Source: Vandiemenella viatica
Taxonomy: Eukaryota > Arthropoda > Insecta > Orthoptera > Morabidae
Assembly (NCBI GenBank): GCA_031002005.1
Contig: CM061921.1
Location: forward strand, 173,298,935 to 173,362,934
Direction of reading: 5' to 3'
Length of the DNA stretch: 64,000 bases
The notes beneath the pieces were generated by a model. The model did not search any database, was not told the origin of the DNA, and saw only the letters and a program-made list of their open reading frames with translations. Shown here in pieces: positions 22,926-34,943 of the stretch (the first letter of the stretch is position 1; each line of letters opens with the position of its first letter). A program made the position numbers and the translations under genes.

Positions 22926-25900
22926 TTTACAAACATAAATACACATTCAAATAGTCAATTTTCTTGGAAAACCAAAAGAAATGTACAATAATATTAATTA
23001 TCTGTTGTCAATCCCATAGGTTTTTATCATTGACAAAATAGTTTAAATAATTGTAATAATTTACACACATTGTTGAGGTGCTGTTACCATTTCGCTTAGG
23101 TCAGTTATGAGAAGTTACTTTATGGTTTTCTAACTACAAAACAAATCAGTTTATTTGTAACAATTCATGGTTTATTCTAAGCCATAATTAGGTAGCCAAA
23201 AACTGCACTGGCAATATTTGAGAGTTATAATCCAACAGGTAGTATATAAAAAAATAATAAAAGAACAATTGTTATTTTGTGATTAGTGCTCTTAAAATAT
23301 TAATAGTATTTTGGTCTTTATAGAGGAAACTTGCTGATCATACTTTATGGGGTGAAAAAGTGCAAAAGTACTATCCAATCATTTAAAAATATCTGTTGCA
23401 CTATAACACCTCTTTTAATGTTATCAGCGATAAAAAAGAATGGTTCAAAATTATTTAACTTATTCCACGATATTAATTAATATTTTCAGTTTATTAAACA
23501 AAATTGAAGGTTTTATTGATTTCACGAAATATGTGTATATATAAATAATTTATTCAAAAGGTTTGATCGGTAAGTAGCTCAATAGTGTCCCAATACCACT
23601 CTGTAGGGTCGAAATTGTTGTTTTTTTTTTACCATCTTGGCGTGTTGTGCTGTAAGAAATCGCGGACGGTAATCAACCACGATGAATATCCCAGTGTGGC
23701 TGACTGCAAAATCTCCTCATGGACAACTCAAAAGAATTACGATACCTCGTTACTTTATGCTATATCATAGGTTACCACTTCCAAGCCACTATTACAGGCT
23801 GGTTGCAAAGTGCCTGTTTACTGTTCTCTCGTCAGCAAATATCGTCTTGATTTCATTTTCCACCATCGCCGCCAACCATGGACGTTGGTAGCAAACCCTT
23901 AGTTCTGCACTGTCGGCCGTGGGAAAAGCGAGAGCCTCCTCTCATTCGTTCGTATCGAAAACGAAACGTATTGAAGATTTCTACCAGCACTTCTTTATCA
24001 GTTCGACAGTAGCATCTCCGGTTTCTACACATGCCTCACACCCAGACCGTGGAATCACATCCAAAGAAATTGTTATGTGACACTGATATGTTCTCAGGAG
24101 TCGGCCACACATCTAATAAAACAATTTGTCTTCACAAAAAGGCTTCCTAATTCTCACTGAGTGTCAGCTGTAGTGAGTTGCCACATATTTCCTTTTAGGT
24201 GAACTATTTCTGATTATGCAATCACGGCAAAGATGGCCAGTCATGCAATGGTAACTTGTGGCGAGTAATGATACTCATTGTGTCTCTGTTTAAGGTGTCA
24301 CTGTACGATCTTATCTTTCCCGAAGAAATCACCAGCCTTCACAGAATTTTGCATGTTTTCACTGGTGATAATTCCTAGCCAATCGTCGATGATATCTGAG
24401 TACTGAGCTATCGTAACGGCCGACATGAAGCAAAATAAACATTTCCCTGTTATATCTATGAATCTGGCCTGTGATTTGTTTCGAAATAAGCTGTTAAACT
24501 AGTAGGATTCCAGCAAACCGTCGAAACTCTTTTCTACAACTTACCAGGACAAAAGTTTTATAAGACACCGCTTACTGTCGATGAAGTTTTATCACTACCT
24601 TCGAAAATTCAGTCCGTGAATACTAGTGTTTGATAAATGGGCTCACTCTGAGTGATGCCGCATTTTCAAAAATGACAAAATACACACTTAATCACTTAAA
24701 CTAGGTACCAAAGAGAATATCTCCTCCTTATCTCTATCACACGTGGAGTGTATTTTTAGACTACTGCTTTCTTTAATATATTATTATGCGCACTTAATAT
24801 TTCTGCTATTTTTTCTATTTTTTATCATTATTTGGTGCCTTCAGTGTTCGCTTGATCCTGTAAAACTTTTTTCGAGCTTCTTACACTTTTGTACGTTCCT
24901 GAAGATGAATGCCCTTCTTTTACCTAAGTCAGAGATTTAATTGTTGAGCAATCGATTCTTATGTAAAGTGGGCTACTTTTCTTAAAGAATTTTTTATTAG
25001 CTCTTGTGATAACATCTACTGTTAAGGTTAGTAAAAACTATTTAAAGGACTCTAAGATTCATGGGATATGACAACTACAAGTTGACAGCTATCGGTCAAA
25101 ACAAATTAAAAATAAAATACGTCTCCAATCAACTTTTATAACAAAACAGATATATATTAGTGTGGAAGACACACATGTTACCTAAAGCGTCCTGTGACGC
25201 GAGCTTGCCCTTGATACCTCAATTTTATAATGATGATGATGATAAGCTTCATTTACAGGAGTTGTATGATGATGGCCAAACTTTTTCATTGGCCGACACT
25301 GCAAACTCAAGAACAGTATTTGTCACATAAAGAGATAGCTATATCATAGATGCGTTACACTAACGAAAATACACTACAGTTTGTAGAAATTACAACGTCC
25401 AGAAGAAATGGTCTCAATCACTACAAAACCGGTGGACGTATAGAACAGTGGAACCATAATAATTAATTAGGATTGCATGTATGCCCAGCAGCGCGCTGGA
25501 CAGGTAACTGGTCAGCCACATTCAGTCGGTGCAAGATAGCAAGAGCTGGCATGTGACTGAGTTACAATGTAGCTGGATTATAGGTCTCCAGGAAACGGCT
25601 TTAGAGCCCGAGACATTGCCCCTCCTGCAGGCAGCTTCACATAGCAAATTTCAAATTGGCCACATGTGGCGGGGATTGTACTAGACTGATTCCCTAGTCT
25701 GAAATGTCACCCATCGGAAATGTCTGGTTCCTTCTTCGTTCTGGTCTTCCGGCTATCACTGTCGAAGCTTTGTGGACGCAGTGTATATTAACCTGCAGGA
25801 TATCCTGGCTGTCACAACTTCTAGACCCTATACTTTACTGATATGATTACAACCAATTACAATATTGCTTTATCTGAATAGCCACAATAGGCTCAGTAAT

Positions 25901-26000
25901 TAAATTATTATCTGCCTCGCTAAACAAATATAAAATATTTCGTAAAGAATAATGTTATATACAAATCCAACTTCTAGCACTTTAAGAATATAAAAAGATA
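22926..26000. other. no gene seen, about 3 kb
   Basis: AT-rich sequence. Frames at 23585-23891 and 24743-24940 are open by chance as far as I can tell: the second is Leu/Phe/Ile-rich from T-rich DNA. Short GATGATGATGAT run near 25230. No domain found on either strand. Confidence 0.4.
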
Positions 26001-26599
26001 CAGCTCTCAAAGAGGTGACAGGTGTAATGGATGTTGTTGCTGAGCTTGCAGTCGGCAGGTAGTTGTATGCTGTGACGACTGTATAGAGTCAGACTTTGTG
26101 GTTGTCGTGCCGATTAATCCGGAAATTTCGTATGACTGTTTAATTGTGGTGGAATTGAAGTCACCTAGGCATAGCAACGAGTTTGTTGTTCTCCGCCAGG
26201 GAATGTCGCTCTCGCTCCGTGCGCTATTGCTGGTTATACTTGTTGGTGTCTAAGATATACCGGACAGTGTCATAATGTTTACCACTACAAAAGAGCACAA
26301 CACGCAGTTGTAAGGTTCTTGCAATTGACCTCCAAGTGAGGGTAAGCACACCTGCTGCATTTGGCCTCACGTAACATATACTGACGGTGTCCCAAGCGTA
26401 AGCAAACACCAAACCGAATTACAGGGTCAACTTATGGTTCGAAGTATTGTTACATGGGAGGGTAAACTCTGCGACCAAAATATACCAAGCAGAATGGGAT
26501 AGGTATCACTCGCTCTCGAGTAATACGAACAACTGGAAATGGGGATACTATTTATTCTGCAAGTTCTTCCTCATTTAAGGTAGTGTCAACAGTAATTAT

Positions 26600-26600
26600 T

Positions 26601-26643
<43 letters not shown>

Positions 26644-26828
26644 GGCATTCGGCAACGGAGGCCATACAGCCAGCTCAATGTGTATTTTTTCCAATGTATG
26701 GACGCCACAGGACGGACAAGACATTCACACAGACACAGACACACAACATCCATGCCCGCGGCCGGATTCGAACCGGCGGCCTTCGGCACGTGGAGCTAGC
26801 ACTCTAGCCCCTACGCTACCGAGGCCGG
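26600..26828 (-). mobile_element. tRNA-headed SINE, family A, copy 3
   Basis: Minus-strand copy: the poly(T) run at 26602-26640 is its tail and the tRNA-like head with B box GGTTCGAATCC (minus sense) is near 26770. The TSD CAACAGTAATTAT is perfect over 13 bases (26587-26599 and 26829-26841). The head is nearly identical to copy 1, and the exact TSD suggests this is the youngest of the three. Confidence 0.94.
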
Positions 26829-27402
26829 CAACAGTAATTATGATGCTCTGTTTGTGAATCAAGAAACTTGGCACATATTCTACTATATATATTTTGATTA
26901 AAAAACTTCTAGTTGCACTATTAGGTTGGCAGAGCCTGCAGTATTGGTTTCTATTTTGAGACGATTTTTCGTGGTAGGACTGATGTTGAGAACATCAATT
27001 TTTAAGGTGTTATTGTACTGAAATATTAGTTTGCCGATTGCCATCGGATATAAATTACCAACGTTTCTGTCATAGCTCTGTACCGTAACATAATATGGTC
27101 CACAATATATATACCAACTGTCTTTTCTGTGGTAAGTTGCAGCTGTCGTGGGAGACTGCGTGTAATAGGATTGAGCTGATCTGCTACTGGTGCTCGAGGA
27201 AAAGTAGTATCTGTAGCGCTTGATGTATCGAGCATGTCAACTTCCTCCATCTGCTCTGTTTGTGTTGGTCCTACCTCTGCATGCCCTACTACTCGTTTCT
27301 GGTCAGACTCACTCGTAATTGTCGGTATCTCTCTTATGTGAGCTAAGTGATGTGCATATGTATGGATCTTGTGGTGAAGTACTGCCTGATCCTTCATCCA
27401 TC

Positions 27403-27530
27403 TCTAGAAGTTGTTGTTGCTGCTGTTTCTCTGCTGCTGCTTTGCTTTTGCTATTTTTGTTGCTGCTGTTGCTGCTGCTTTAGTAGCTTGTGTTGTTGCT
27501 GCTGCTGTTGTTATTATTGTTGTAGGTGAG
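27403..27530. repeat. GTT/GCT trinucleotide-rich tract
   Basis: Imperfect runs of GTT, GCT and TTGCTGCTG, equivalent to CAG/CAA on the minus strand. It gives Cys/Leu-rich frames on the plus strand and Gln-rich frames on the minus strand; only the latter resembles a protein feature. Confidence 0.7.
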
Positions 27531-27560
27531 GATAATACTGTTGCAGTCTTTCTGTAGCAC

Positions 27561-29880
27561 ATGTCTCACTGCTCACTCATAAACGTTAATGCATGAGGCT
27601 GCGAAACTTTACTCTGAATATAATTCACTGACTTTGACCGTGACTGTGAGGGAAGGTTATTAGCATATCACGCCTCTAGCGCAGTCTTAATCGCCTGCCC
27701 CATATCTGGAAGATCAGCCATAGTTCGGCTGTGCTGCGAAATTCACCAATAGTCACTAAACGTACTATTTAGAAAGATTAAAGTGTATGTATTAAGAAAC
27801 AAAACTAAACACTCTCTGTAGAACTCAGCAACTCCCGGACGAACCCGACGCGTGAACGGCAAGTAGAGCGAGCTATTAGATAACCTTCCGGGTTGATTAC
27901 TATGTACGAAATGATTTTCTAAACACTTTTCTGAGTTATTTGGCACCGTTATAAGTGGAATGCGCTACGGAAATATCAGCAGTAAAGCGAAAGATGTGTT
28001 ATATATATAAAAAACGTTAAATTGTTTACAACTTTCTTGAACTATATTTGTTTTGCATCTAAAGAATGGATTCTACCCGATAATGTTTTGACTGATTGCT
28101 CCAAAATTTTATAAAATTTGAACTTCTAAAATTATTTCCTATTGTTGTATTGCTGAGTTTTCATTAATTCATTATATTGCCTATGCGGTGGGCTCACATT
28201 AAAGCTATAGTAGCAACTGTGTATTGAAAAATATAGTCCCCGAGAAGAGTAAATCAATTTCTTTCTTCAATATTCTAAGATATCTTGTTTAAATACAGTC
28301 TGGAGCACAACGCACTTTTTACTACCTTTCCGACGCAGACGTTCCTTGTCGTATAGTTTATTTATTTATTCGAAAGTTATGTTTGTGGTTAATACTCTGC
28401 CCGCAGACAGTGAAAGAATGTTTTACTTTTGGAATTAAACGTATCACAAGGGTTTTATGCAGAAATAATCTATTTAGTCCGATCTATTGGAATAGTGTTG
28501 TACTGAAATTTTAGGAATGCCATGTGGTCACGTTGTGTTGGCGAATAAAACTGTTTCGGTAGTGAGTTTCATTTGTGAAGTAGAGTTAAAACATCTCGAT
28601 TTTCAGAACGTTCAGCACTGTAACTAATCACATACATTTTTCTAGCACCTTAAGATGAAGAAAGTTGATAGGTTGTGTTTTTTAGGGGAGCTTAAACATA
28701 TTTGCGAGCCACGTAGCATTATGACCAATATGAAGCCACTAGTCGCATTATAAGATGCTCCTAAGTTTAACTTAGTGACTTGTAACAATAAAATGAAATT
28801 CATATAATTATATTTCATAACTAATGAGAGTAGGTCACGAAAGCGCCCGGCACATTTCAGTCAGCTTCAACATAGTTCCAATAAAAGGAAAGTTCTAGGA
28901 AAAATCGAAACCAATGGTCATAGCACCACATTACTTCATGACTAGGAAAAAATAAAACATGTATATTTGTCATTAATAAATATTTGGTCTGTAAGCTGAA
29001 AGTTTTAAGAAACAGAAGAAAACACGATTTCATTTTGAGGCTTCCTACAACGTTCTATATTTTACAGCGTTGTTCCATAGTCCAAAGTCGGATTTGGTGT
29101 TTTGAAAATCCCGTGTTCAAGTCCGTATGCATGGAAGTGTTTTTACTATTGAAATATATTTCCCTTCTCCTACAAACATGAAAATAATTACGGGATCAGA
29201 TGTATTCCACCCTAATTCACAGTATGGTGCACTATCACACCAAACCCCATCAAATTTCCGCCCCCACGTTGTCTCGTCAATGGTATGCAGCTAAATTAAT
29301 TCAAGTGCGAAATGTTTTCCTCAATGTGATATAGGCATGTCCCCGAAAAATGTTGGTCGCAAAAAAAAATTTAATAATAATAATAAACAAAAATAATGTT
29401 GAATCCAGGTGGATTTCATTCAATCCGATTGGTGCAAAGAAATTTATTTCCTTTACGCATTATTTACCCGGGATCGTTCGCACGTGAGAAAAAATCTAAC
29501 ATTCATGATTTTACTGAAATATTGCAATATATTTCAAAGATATTGAACTGTTCATAGAATAATGCTTTCTTTGATATCTCTACCTACATTCCACGTGTCT
29601 TTCATCGCACCAATTACAAGTAAAGCCTGCTAGTAGCGGCTTTGTTTGAAGCGGTGTGTATTGTTAGATTATTTCTCAGACGAGAGTTCTCGCGTACCAA
29701 TGTCTTGTGCATTCGTCAACACCGCCTTGCTTCTCTTTTAGTCTGTTTCTCTGTGCTAGTGACGTGCGATTAGGATAATTCTTTCTCCTGGACGTATTCT
29801 GCACGTATTACGTGGTTTATAAAAAAGTAAGAATACTTATTGGGTTTTATGTAGTTGAGTACACAAAGTACATGACATAC
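27561..29880. other. no gene seen, about 2.3 kb
   Basis: AT-rich spacer upstream of the piggyBac relic. I searched for piggyBac-type ends (TTAA next to a CCC-starting inverted repeat) and found no convincing pair. Confidence 0.4.
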
Positions 29881-29890
29881 TATGTAAGAT

Positions 29891-31194
29891 GTGAAAATAT
29901 ATAAAATGTTTCAGGAAAACGTCATGTCAAACGAAAAGATATTGATGTGGCTGGAAAAATATATTCACATAGAAGGCTTGTATTCAGATACCGATGCACA
30001 GTCTGAACATAAAGAGGTAGACACAGCAACAGATCAGTCTGGCAGCGATTCGGAAACTGTGTCTGCTGTAGCCCTGACTTCTGCAAATCGTGATATATAT
30101 CTAGGTAGAGATGGGGAAAAAATGGTTCAAGGACAAAGTCCCTCCCTAAAAAACAGCTTGTCAGAATATTGTGACACAGCTTCCAGGTGTAAAAGAGGGA
30201 GCAAACAATTCGAAAACTGTTCTACAATGCTGGAAAGTATTTTTTCCAGACGGTGTAATTTATCGCATTGTAAAATACACAAACCAAGAACTAGACAGGA
30301 TGGCAGCAGCCTATTCACGGAGAGCCCGAGACTACCCACAGACAGATTTTGAAGAATTATTTGCTTTCCTTGGTGTTTTATATCTCGTCGGAGTGAAAAA
30401 GTCACAGCATCTCAACAGTGATGAACTATGGGCTACTGATGGAACTGTGCCAGATTTTTTTTGTGGCATCGATGCGCAGACGGAGATTCCATACTCTTAA
30501 GTCAACGAGGGCGCAGATGAAGGAAACATATAATCTGGCACTAATTAGGGAAATATTCGGTGAGTTTGTGAATGTCTGCATGAAGAGTTACAGTGTAGGA
30601 GCATAGACGACAATAGACGAGATGCTGGAAGCATTCCGAGGACGTTGCAAATTCATGCAGTATATTCCAAATAAGCAGGCAAAATACGGAATAAAAGTAT
30701 ATGCACTCTGTGATGCTAGAACTTTTTTACCTGAAGTGATTACATTCTATAATCTTACAAAAGGAGACGTAGATGTTGTTGATCGTGTGAAATCGGAATA
30801 TTCTGTTTCAAGAATAAGCAACCGATGGCCACTTACGCTGTTTTTCAGCTTGCTGAACATCGAAGTGATAAATGCTCAAATAATATACAAGAAGAATACG
30901 AATGACCTAATGCCAAGGAGAAGATTCCTAACAGATTTGAGTATGGTGCTTACAAAATCACACATGATTGAACATATGCAAATTCCTAGCATATCACATC
31001 ACTTGAAGCAGAAAATAATAGGTGTTGTAGGTATCCACAACCTACCTATAGCAGAAGAAGCAAGTGAATCAGGAGAAAAAACAAGATACCACTACTGCCC
31101 TAACAGAAAAAACAGATACACACAGCATCGATGCCATCTTTATTCAAGTCCTATTTGTAAAGAACATACAGCAATGAGTGTTCTTACTTGCCAT
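29891..31194 (+). pseudogene. piggyBac-type transposase, internally deleted
   Basis: The N-terminus (MFQENVMSNEKILMWLEKYI, then an acidic Ser/Asp-rich stretch) starts at 29891. Frames change near 30115 and again near 30420; a TAG at 30604-30606 interrupts the third frame. Readable blocks in order are VLQCWKVFFPDGVIYRIVKY, the domain [39 protein letters not shown] (first catalytic Asp), [19 protein letters not shown] (last catalytic Asp) and [20 protein letters not shown]. Between [11 protein letters not shown] and ITFYNLTKG (about 30739) the central part, which should carry the second catalytic Asp in a DNWFTS-type block, is deleted. A Cys/His-rich tail ([20 protein letters not shown]) follows. 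Non-functional, and it runs without a stop into a helicase fragment. Confidence 0.9.
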
Positions 31195-31395
31195 ATGGTA
31201 CGTGGCCCAACTTCATTCAGTGCCCCAAAAACAGTCGATGATGTCGAGCAACCCGTCTTTATGGCCGTTTGCCGATCGCGGCATTTGCTTGATGATGACC
31301 AGCACTGGGACGATACAGTGGATGACGCTTGCGTTATCATCAGTTCACTTGCGCTATTTGTTTCCCATGATGTTCGTATTCTGTGGATTGTCTGA
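30622..31395 (+). CDS. in-frame piggyBac / Helitron-helicase chimeric reading frame
   Basis: A single open frame of 257 codons. Residues 1-39 carry the block around the first catalytic Asp of piggyBac. Residues 40-191 jump to the last catalytic Asp region and continue to the Cys/His tail ([20 protein letters not shown]). Residues 192-257 ([19 protein letters not shown], then [15 protein letters not shown]) match the start of the Helitron PIF1-type helicase segment, where PTSFxxLRTVxG and GLLxDDxHWDxTLxEA are conserved. After residue ~245 the helicase match continues in the next frame. Two unrelated transposon genes are thus joined without a stop. Whether it is transcribed is unknown; it has no good promoter or start context that I can see, so a chance fusion of relics is the default reading. 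Confidence 0.55.
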   Translation: MLEAFRGRCKFMQYIPNKQAKYGIKVYALCDARTFLPEVITFYNLTKGDVDVVDRVKSEYSVSRISNRWPLTLFFSLLNIEVINAQIIYKKNTNDLMPRRRFLTDLSMVLTKSHMIEHMQIPSISHHLKQKIIGVVGIHNLPIAEEASESGEKTRYHYCPNRKNRYTQHRCHLYSSPICKEHTAMSVLTCHMVRGPTSFSAPKTVDDVEQPVFMAVCRSRHLLDDDQHWDDTVDDACVIISSLALFVSHDVRILWIV

Positions 31396-32023
31396 TGCAA
31401 TATAACTTTGGCATGATTTAGCAGAGGAGTTCTTAAGACATGGTCACGATTCAAATATGTCTTTGGATCTCTGCCTGAGGACTATTCAATACACAGTTTG
31501 TCTTGGTGGAAATCCTCTGACAAGATATGGTTTGACCGAACCCTCAACTCAAATGGTCAACAACGTCGCAACAGAGAATAATCCGAAAAATTCCATAACT
31601 CTACAGAAATAATGGCAACTCTACAAGACGATCTACCCAGCATAAGAGAAGTATATCGGAGGGTCTGCCTTCATGTTTTCGTTATGTCTATAAACAGCTC
31701 ATGGTAACGTTTATTTAACTGGATGTGGCAAGTGGTGTCGGAAAATTATTTCTAACAAAATTTATACTGTCACAAATACGCAACCAAGACAAAATTGCTC
31801 TAGGTATGGCATTGATTCTTGGTACTATGCCATGTTTAAAATACCTATACAATTAAAAACATCTGTTTGTGGCTTCAGGCGGAACAGAGAGAAAGGGCGC
31901 CTTCTGTGAGATTGTTGTCTGATTGTACGGGATGAATGTACCATGTCTCACCGAAAGGCGGTAGAGTCTGTCATCATGACATTACAAGATATCTGGGAAA
32001 ACAAAAGATAGGAGGCATCCAAA

Positions 32024-32060
<37 letters not shown>

Positions 32061-32431
32061 TGGCGACATCAGGTAAACACTGCCTGCAGTGCCTCGAGGC
32101 AAAAGAGCATATGAATTCAATGACTGTCTCAGAAGCTCATGTCTCTGGCCTCACATGAAATTGCGCTTGATGATCAATATGTAGCATTTAGTTGTGGCAA
32201 GGGTTCTCACATTTGTTGCTCGAAATCGGTCAGGATACTTCTCCGAAAGAAGAAGGAAAAATTAGACTTCCGAATAGCTTATGTTTAGTCGTTCCTTCTT
32301 ATGTGCAATTAATAATATCAGTTTACGGTGAAACGGAGAAAGCAAGAAGTAGAACGAACTCTTGGCTCTGCGTGCGAGCTGTATTGACTACACCCAACGA
32401 TTATGCTGCCTTTATTAACAACACCGTTTGA
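31195..32431 (+). pseudogene. Helitron PIF1-type helicase relic
   Basis: Helicase domain of a rolling-circle transposon. Ordered blocks: [18 protein letters not shown] (31201), [15 protein letters not shown] (about 31285), [12 protein letters not shown] in the next frame (about 31352), and LWHDLAEEFLRHG (about 31403). The degraded Walker A, LDVASGVGKLFLTKFILS, is near 31719. Walker B, VRDECTMSHRKAVES, is near 31930. GDIR-stop-TLPAVPRGKRAYEF is near 32062, and the late block KEEGKIRLPNSLCLVV then WLCVRAVLTTPNDYAAFINN at 32240-32422. Walker A has lost its Gly-Gly-Thr-Gly-Lys-Thr form, a 32-base poly(T) run interrupts it, and several frameshifts exist. The Rep domain and the helicase C-terminus are absent. 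Confidence 0.88.
32028..32059. repeat. poly(T) run of 32 inside the helicase relic
   Basis: Uninterrupted T run between the DECT block and the GDIR block of the helicase. It has no visible SINE or LINE body attached, so it is either an expanded homopolymer or the remains of a tail-only insertion on the minus strand. Confidence 0.9.
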
Positions 32432-32439
32432 ACTCACGT

Positions 32440-34035
32440 AGATTGAGTTAATATTGCCAGTAAACCCCCCAAACGATTCCTGGAACAAGGGAGGTCACTA
32501 TCTACCCTATTAAGCACTTAAATTCTTTAGCTGTACCTATACTTCCGTCGCATGTAATAAATTTAAAAGTTGGTGTGACTTTCATCCTGTTGCTAAATTT
32601 AAGTCCTTAAAAATTATGTAACGGGATCCGAGTGACCACTTTCCAGCGAAACTTAATATAGCCAAAGATTTTGACTGGATGCGATGCTGTGGACCATGGG
32701 CGAAGACATGACCAACAGCTGCTTCAGCCACGGACAAGAGTACGTGGCTCTATACAGAGTTAGCCATTCCACCAATATGTTTGCGTATCCTTCGGACGGT
32801 GTAACGAATTATATTGTATACAGGGAAGCTCGTATCATAGAAGGGAGTTGGGATCAATTTATTGCCAACTGTCCGCAGATATTTCTGTTTAAAAAAGCGT
32901 TAAACGACACAGAAATTTTTTGGAACATCATATAAAAATAGTACGCATTTATTGATGTGATATTTTCTGATATCTTCAATATACCATGGCACAACATTTA
33001 TTATTTTAGTAACTGTATTAAGGTGTATAACCAAACTGAATGGCAGGTAAGAAGCTCTATTATTATAAAACTGTTTTCACTTTTTACAAGTTCCACCATT
33101 TGAGAGTACAATTTTCCATATGATTCTATAAAAATTAAACTGCAAACGAACATTATCTGTTTTCTGCGAAAGGCTGAACTTGTTTCACAGTTCAGAATTA
33201 GGAAATCGATCAGTTGTGCTTTTATTTTTTCTTTAATGCTACTTCAGCATACACCGGCGCATTTTTGTATTTTACAGTGTTGAAATATTTCCTCGGAAAC
33301 TGCATTACTTTTCATCATGAAATCATTCTTTTTTAAGGGATTTATAATTAATAATAATGTCGAGAAAAGCACGTTTGTCAATAATTTTGCTGATGCCTTC
33401 GCAAACAAAATGCGGACAGGAATAAACCTTCTAACGTAGTAGGTTAGTAATAAACCATGGAGCTCCAAGTTTAAATTGACAGACCACGCTTCTAAATTAC
33501 GGTTTTCAAAACCCTGTCTGACTCCGGGCATCAGCCGCGCAGTGGGGTGCTTCCTATGGCGTGGCGGTCGCCCAGCGGTCCTGGTACTGGAAGGTCATTA
33601 GCGAACTCGATTTGATGTTTCATTTTATGTTGGGAGATCGGTATAAAGCTAGAAACAACTGATCATTTGGTTATTGTTGCTTTCTGTTTGCATAATTCAC
33701 TTATAAATGCATTTCTCGAAAAAACAAAAAATACACATCTCATTATAAAATTAACAAAAAAGAACAACTACCAACCGAAAATCTTGGATCACACATGCTA
33801 ATGAGTTTTCTGTGTGAGACTCATTCGCAGAATACTTTAACAGCTGTGCAGGTATAGGGTTAACACCGTGTCAAGGCAACCACGTTGCGGAACTCATTAC
33901 AGCTACTTTATAATTGTATAATATTAAAAATATACATATGTTATCAAAGGTTTTCATAATATTAATTCTATGTATGATTTAATTGAAATCACTCAAGGCG
34001 AAGTATATTTTATTATTTGAAGGCTTCTGTAATAA
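32440..34035. other. no gene seen, about 1.6 kb
   Basis: AT-rich spacer. Frames at 32684-32935 and 33244-33531 (minus) have no motif I recognise. Confidence 0.4.
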
Positions 34036-34039
34036 TAAA

Positions 34040-34943
34040 TTCTAGATGACCCATGCGAAAATTTCGCGAATACAGTAAATAGTAATAGGATTGAAGAAGA
34101 ACCACCTCATTTGTTTATTTCTTCAGTGTAATAGGAACATAACAAAAGTCGACGCCAGTGAAGCACTTTATTAATATCTCTGTGATATGTGCTACTGATA
34201 TCTAGTGGTTTGGCTCTGAACTGTCTCATACACGCGACATTCACAGTTATTACTTTTACCCTTTACGGGTCAAATTCCGAAAAATTTCGTCCTTGAGATA
34301 TGATTTGACCAAGGCAGAGACCTTAATTTTTAATATGACAGCTCATTTATCTATTTCGGTTAGATACCAAGGGAGACAAATAGCTCATAATAATAAAAAA
34401 AACTTTACGAAAATAATGATAATTCTGCCCTTTAAGGGTCGAATTCCGAAAAATTCCTTTTGTAAAATAAGATGTGACCACGGCGGACACCTTAATCTTT
34501 CAACTGATAACTCCTCTATCTATATTGGTTAGATATCAAGGAAGATAAATGGATCGTGACACAAAAACGCGTTGTGGAAATATTGATACTTTTGCCCTTT
34601 AAGGGTAGAATTTCAATTTATTTTTTTGTCTTAATACATAATGTTAGCAAAGCGAAGATCTTAATCTTTAAAATGATACTTCATTTAGCTGTCTCAGCTA
34701 GGTATCTAGCGAGATATCTGGCTCGTAACACAAAAACAGCATGTTTGAAATATTGATATTTCTGCACTTTGAGGGTAAAATTGTAAGAAAGAAAAACCTA
34801 CTTTCTTAAAATATGATATGAACAAATTGGATACCTTAATCATTAGAATGATAACACATTTATCAATTTCGGTTAGATACGAAGGGAGATAATGGCTTGT
34901 GACAAAAATCACCTTTTAGAAATAATATATATGATATAAAAGC
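34040..34943 (-). mobile_element. fragment of a hAT element carrying ~168-bp tandem repeats
   Basis: This stretch aligns, as reverse complement, with about 61010-62600 inside the complete hAT at 59258-62701. Shared landmarks are GCGAAAATTTCGC near 34060, AATATCTCTGTGATAT near 34170, GAACTGTCTCATAC near 34218, then four repeat units anchored on CCCTTTAAGGGT-like motifs at 34259, 34428, 34595 and 34765 (spacings 169, 167, 170), and a common inner end AGAAATAATATATAT. Homology stops on both sides; neither terminal inverted repeat nor transposase is present. It is therefore a truncated second copy with fewer repeat units. Confidence 0.85.

Larger units (their letters stand above)
26000..27560 (-). 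other. possible old LINE relic, minus strand
   Basis: Weak evidence. A CAG/CAA-rich tract (minus sense) at 27403-27530 would encode a Gln-rich stretch and is followed by a 123-codon open frame (27397-27026, minus) with no recognised domain. Further on, near 26150, the minus strand reads LLCLGDFNSTTIKQS, which resembles the endonuclease GDFN block. A Gln-rich gag N-terminus is also seen in the Jockey-like element at 42.1 kb. A SINE (26600-26828) interrupts the region. It could equally be chance. Confidence 0.25.

Noticed and set aside
23585..23891. Overlapping 61- and 69-codon frames as a gene
   Set aside because: No domain, no splice-consistent extension, no second motif.
24743..24940. Hydrophobic 65-codon frame resembling a membrane peptide
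   Set aside because: Produced by T-rich DNA; no homology, start context or neighbouring gene.
27347..27529. Cys/Leu-rich 60-codon frame
   Set aside because: Translation of a GTT/GCT repeat tract; not a protein signal on the plus strand.
29461..32660. Candidate piggyBac ends (ACCCGGGATCG at 29467, CGGGATCCG at 32623)
   Set aside because: The strings are not inverted copies of each other and lack flanking TTAA on both sides.
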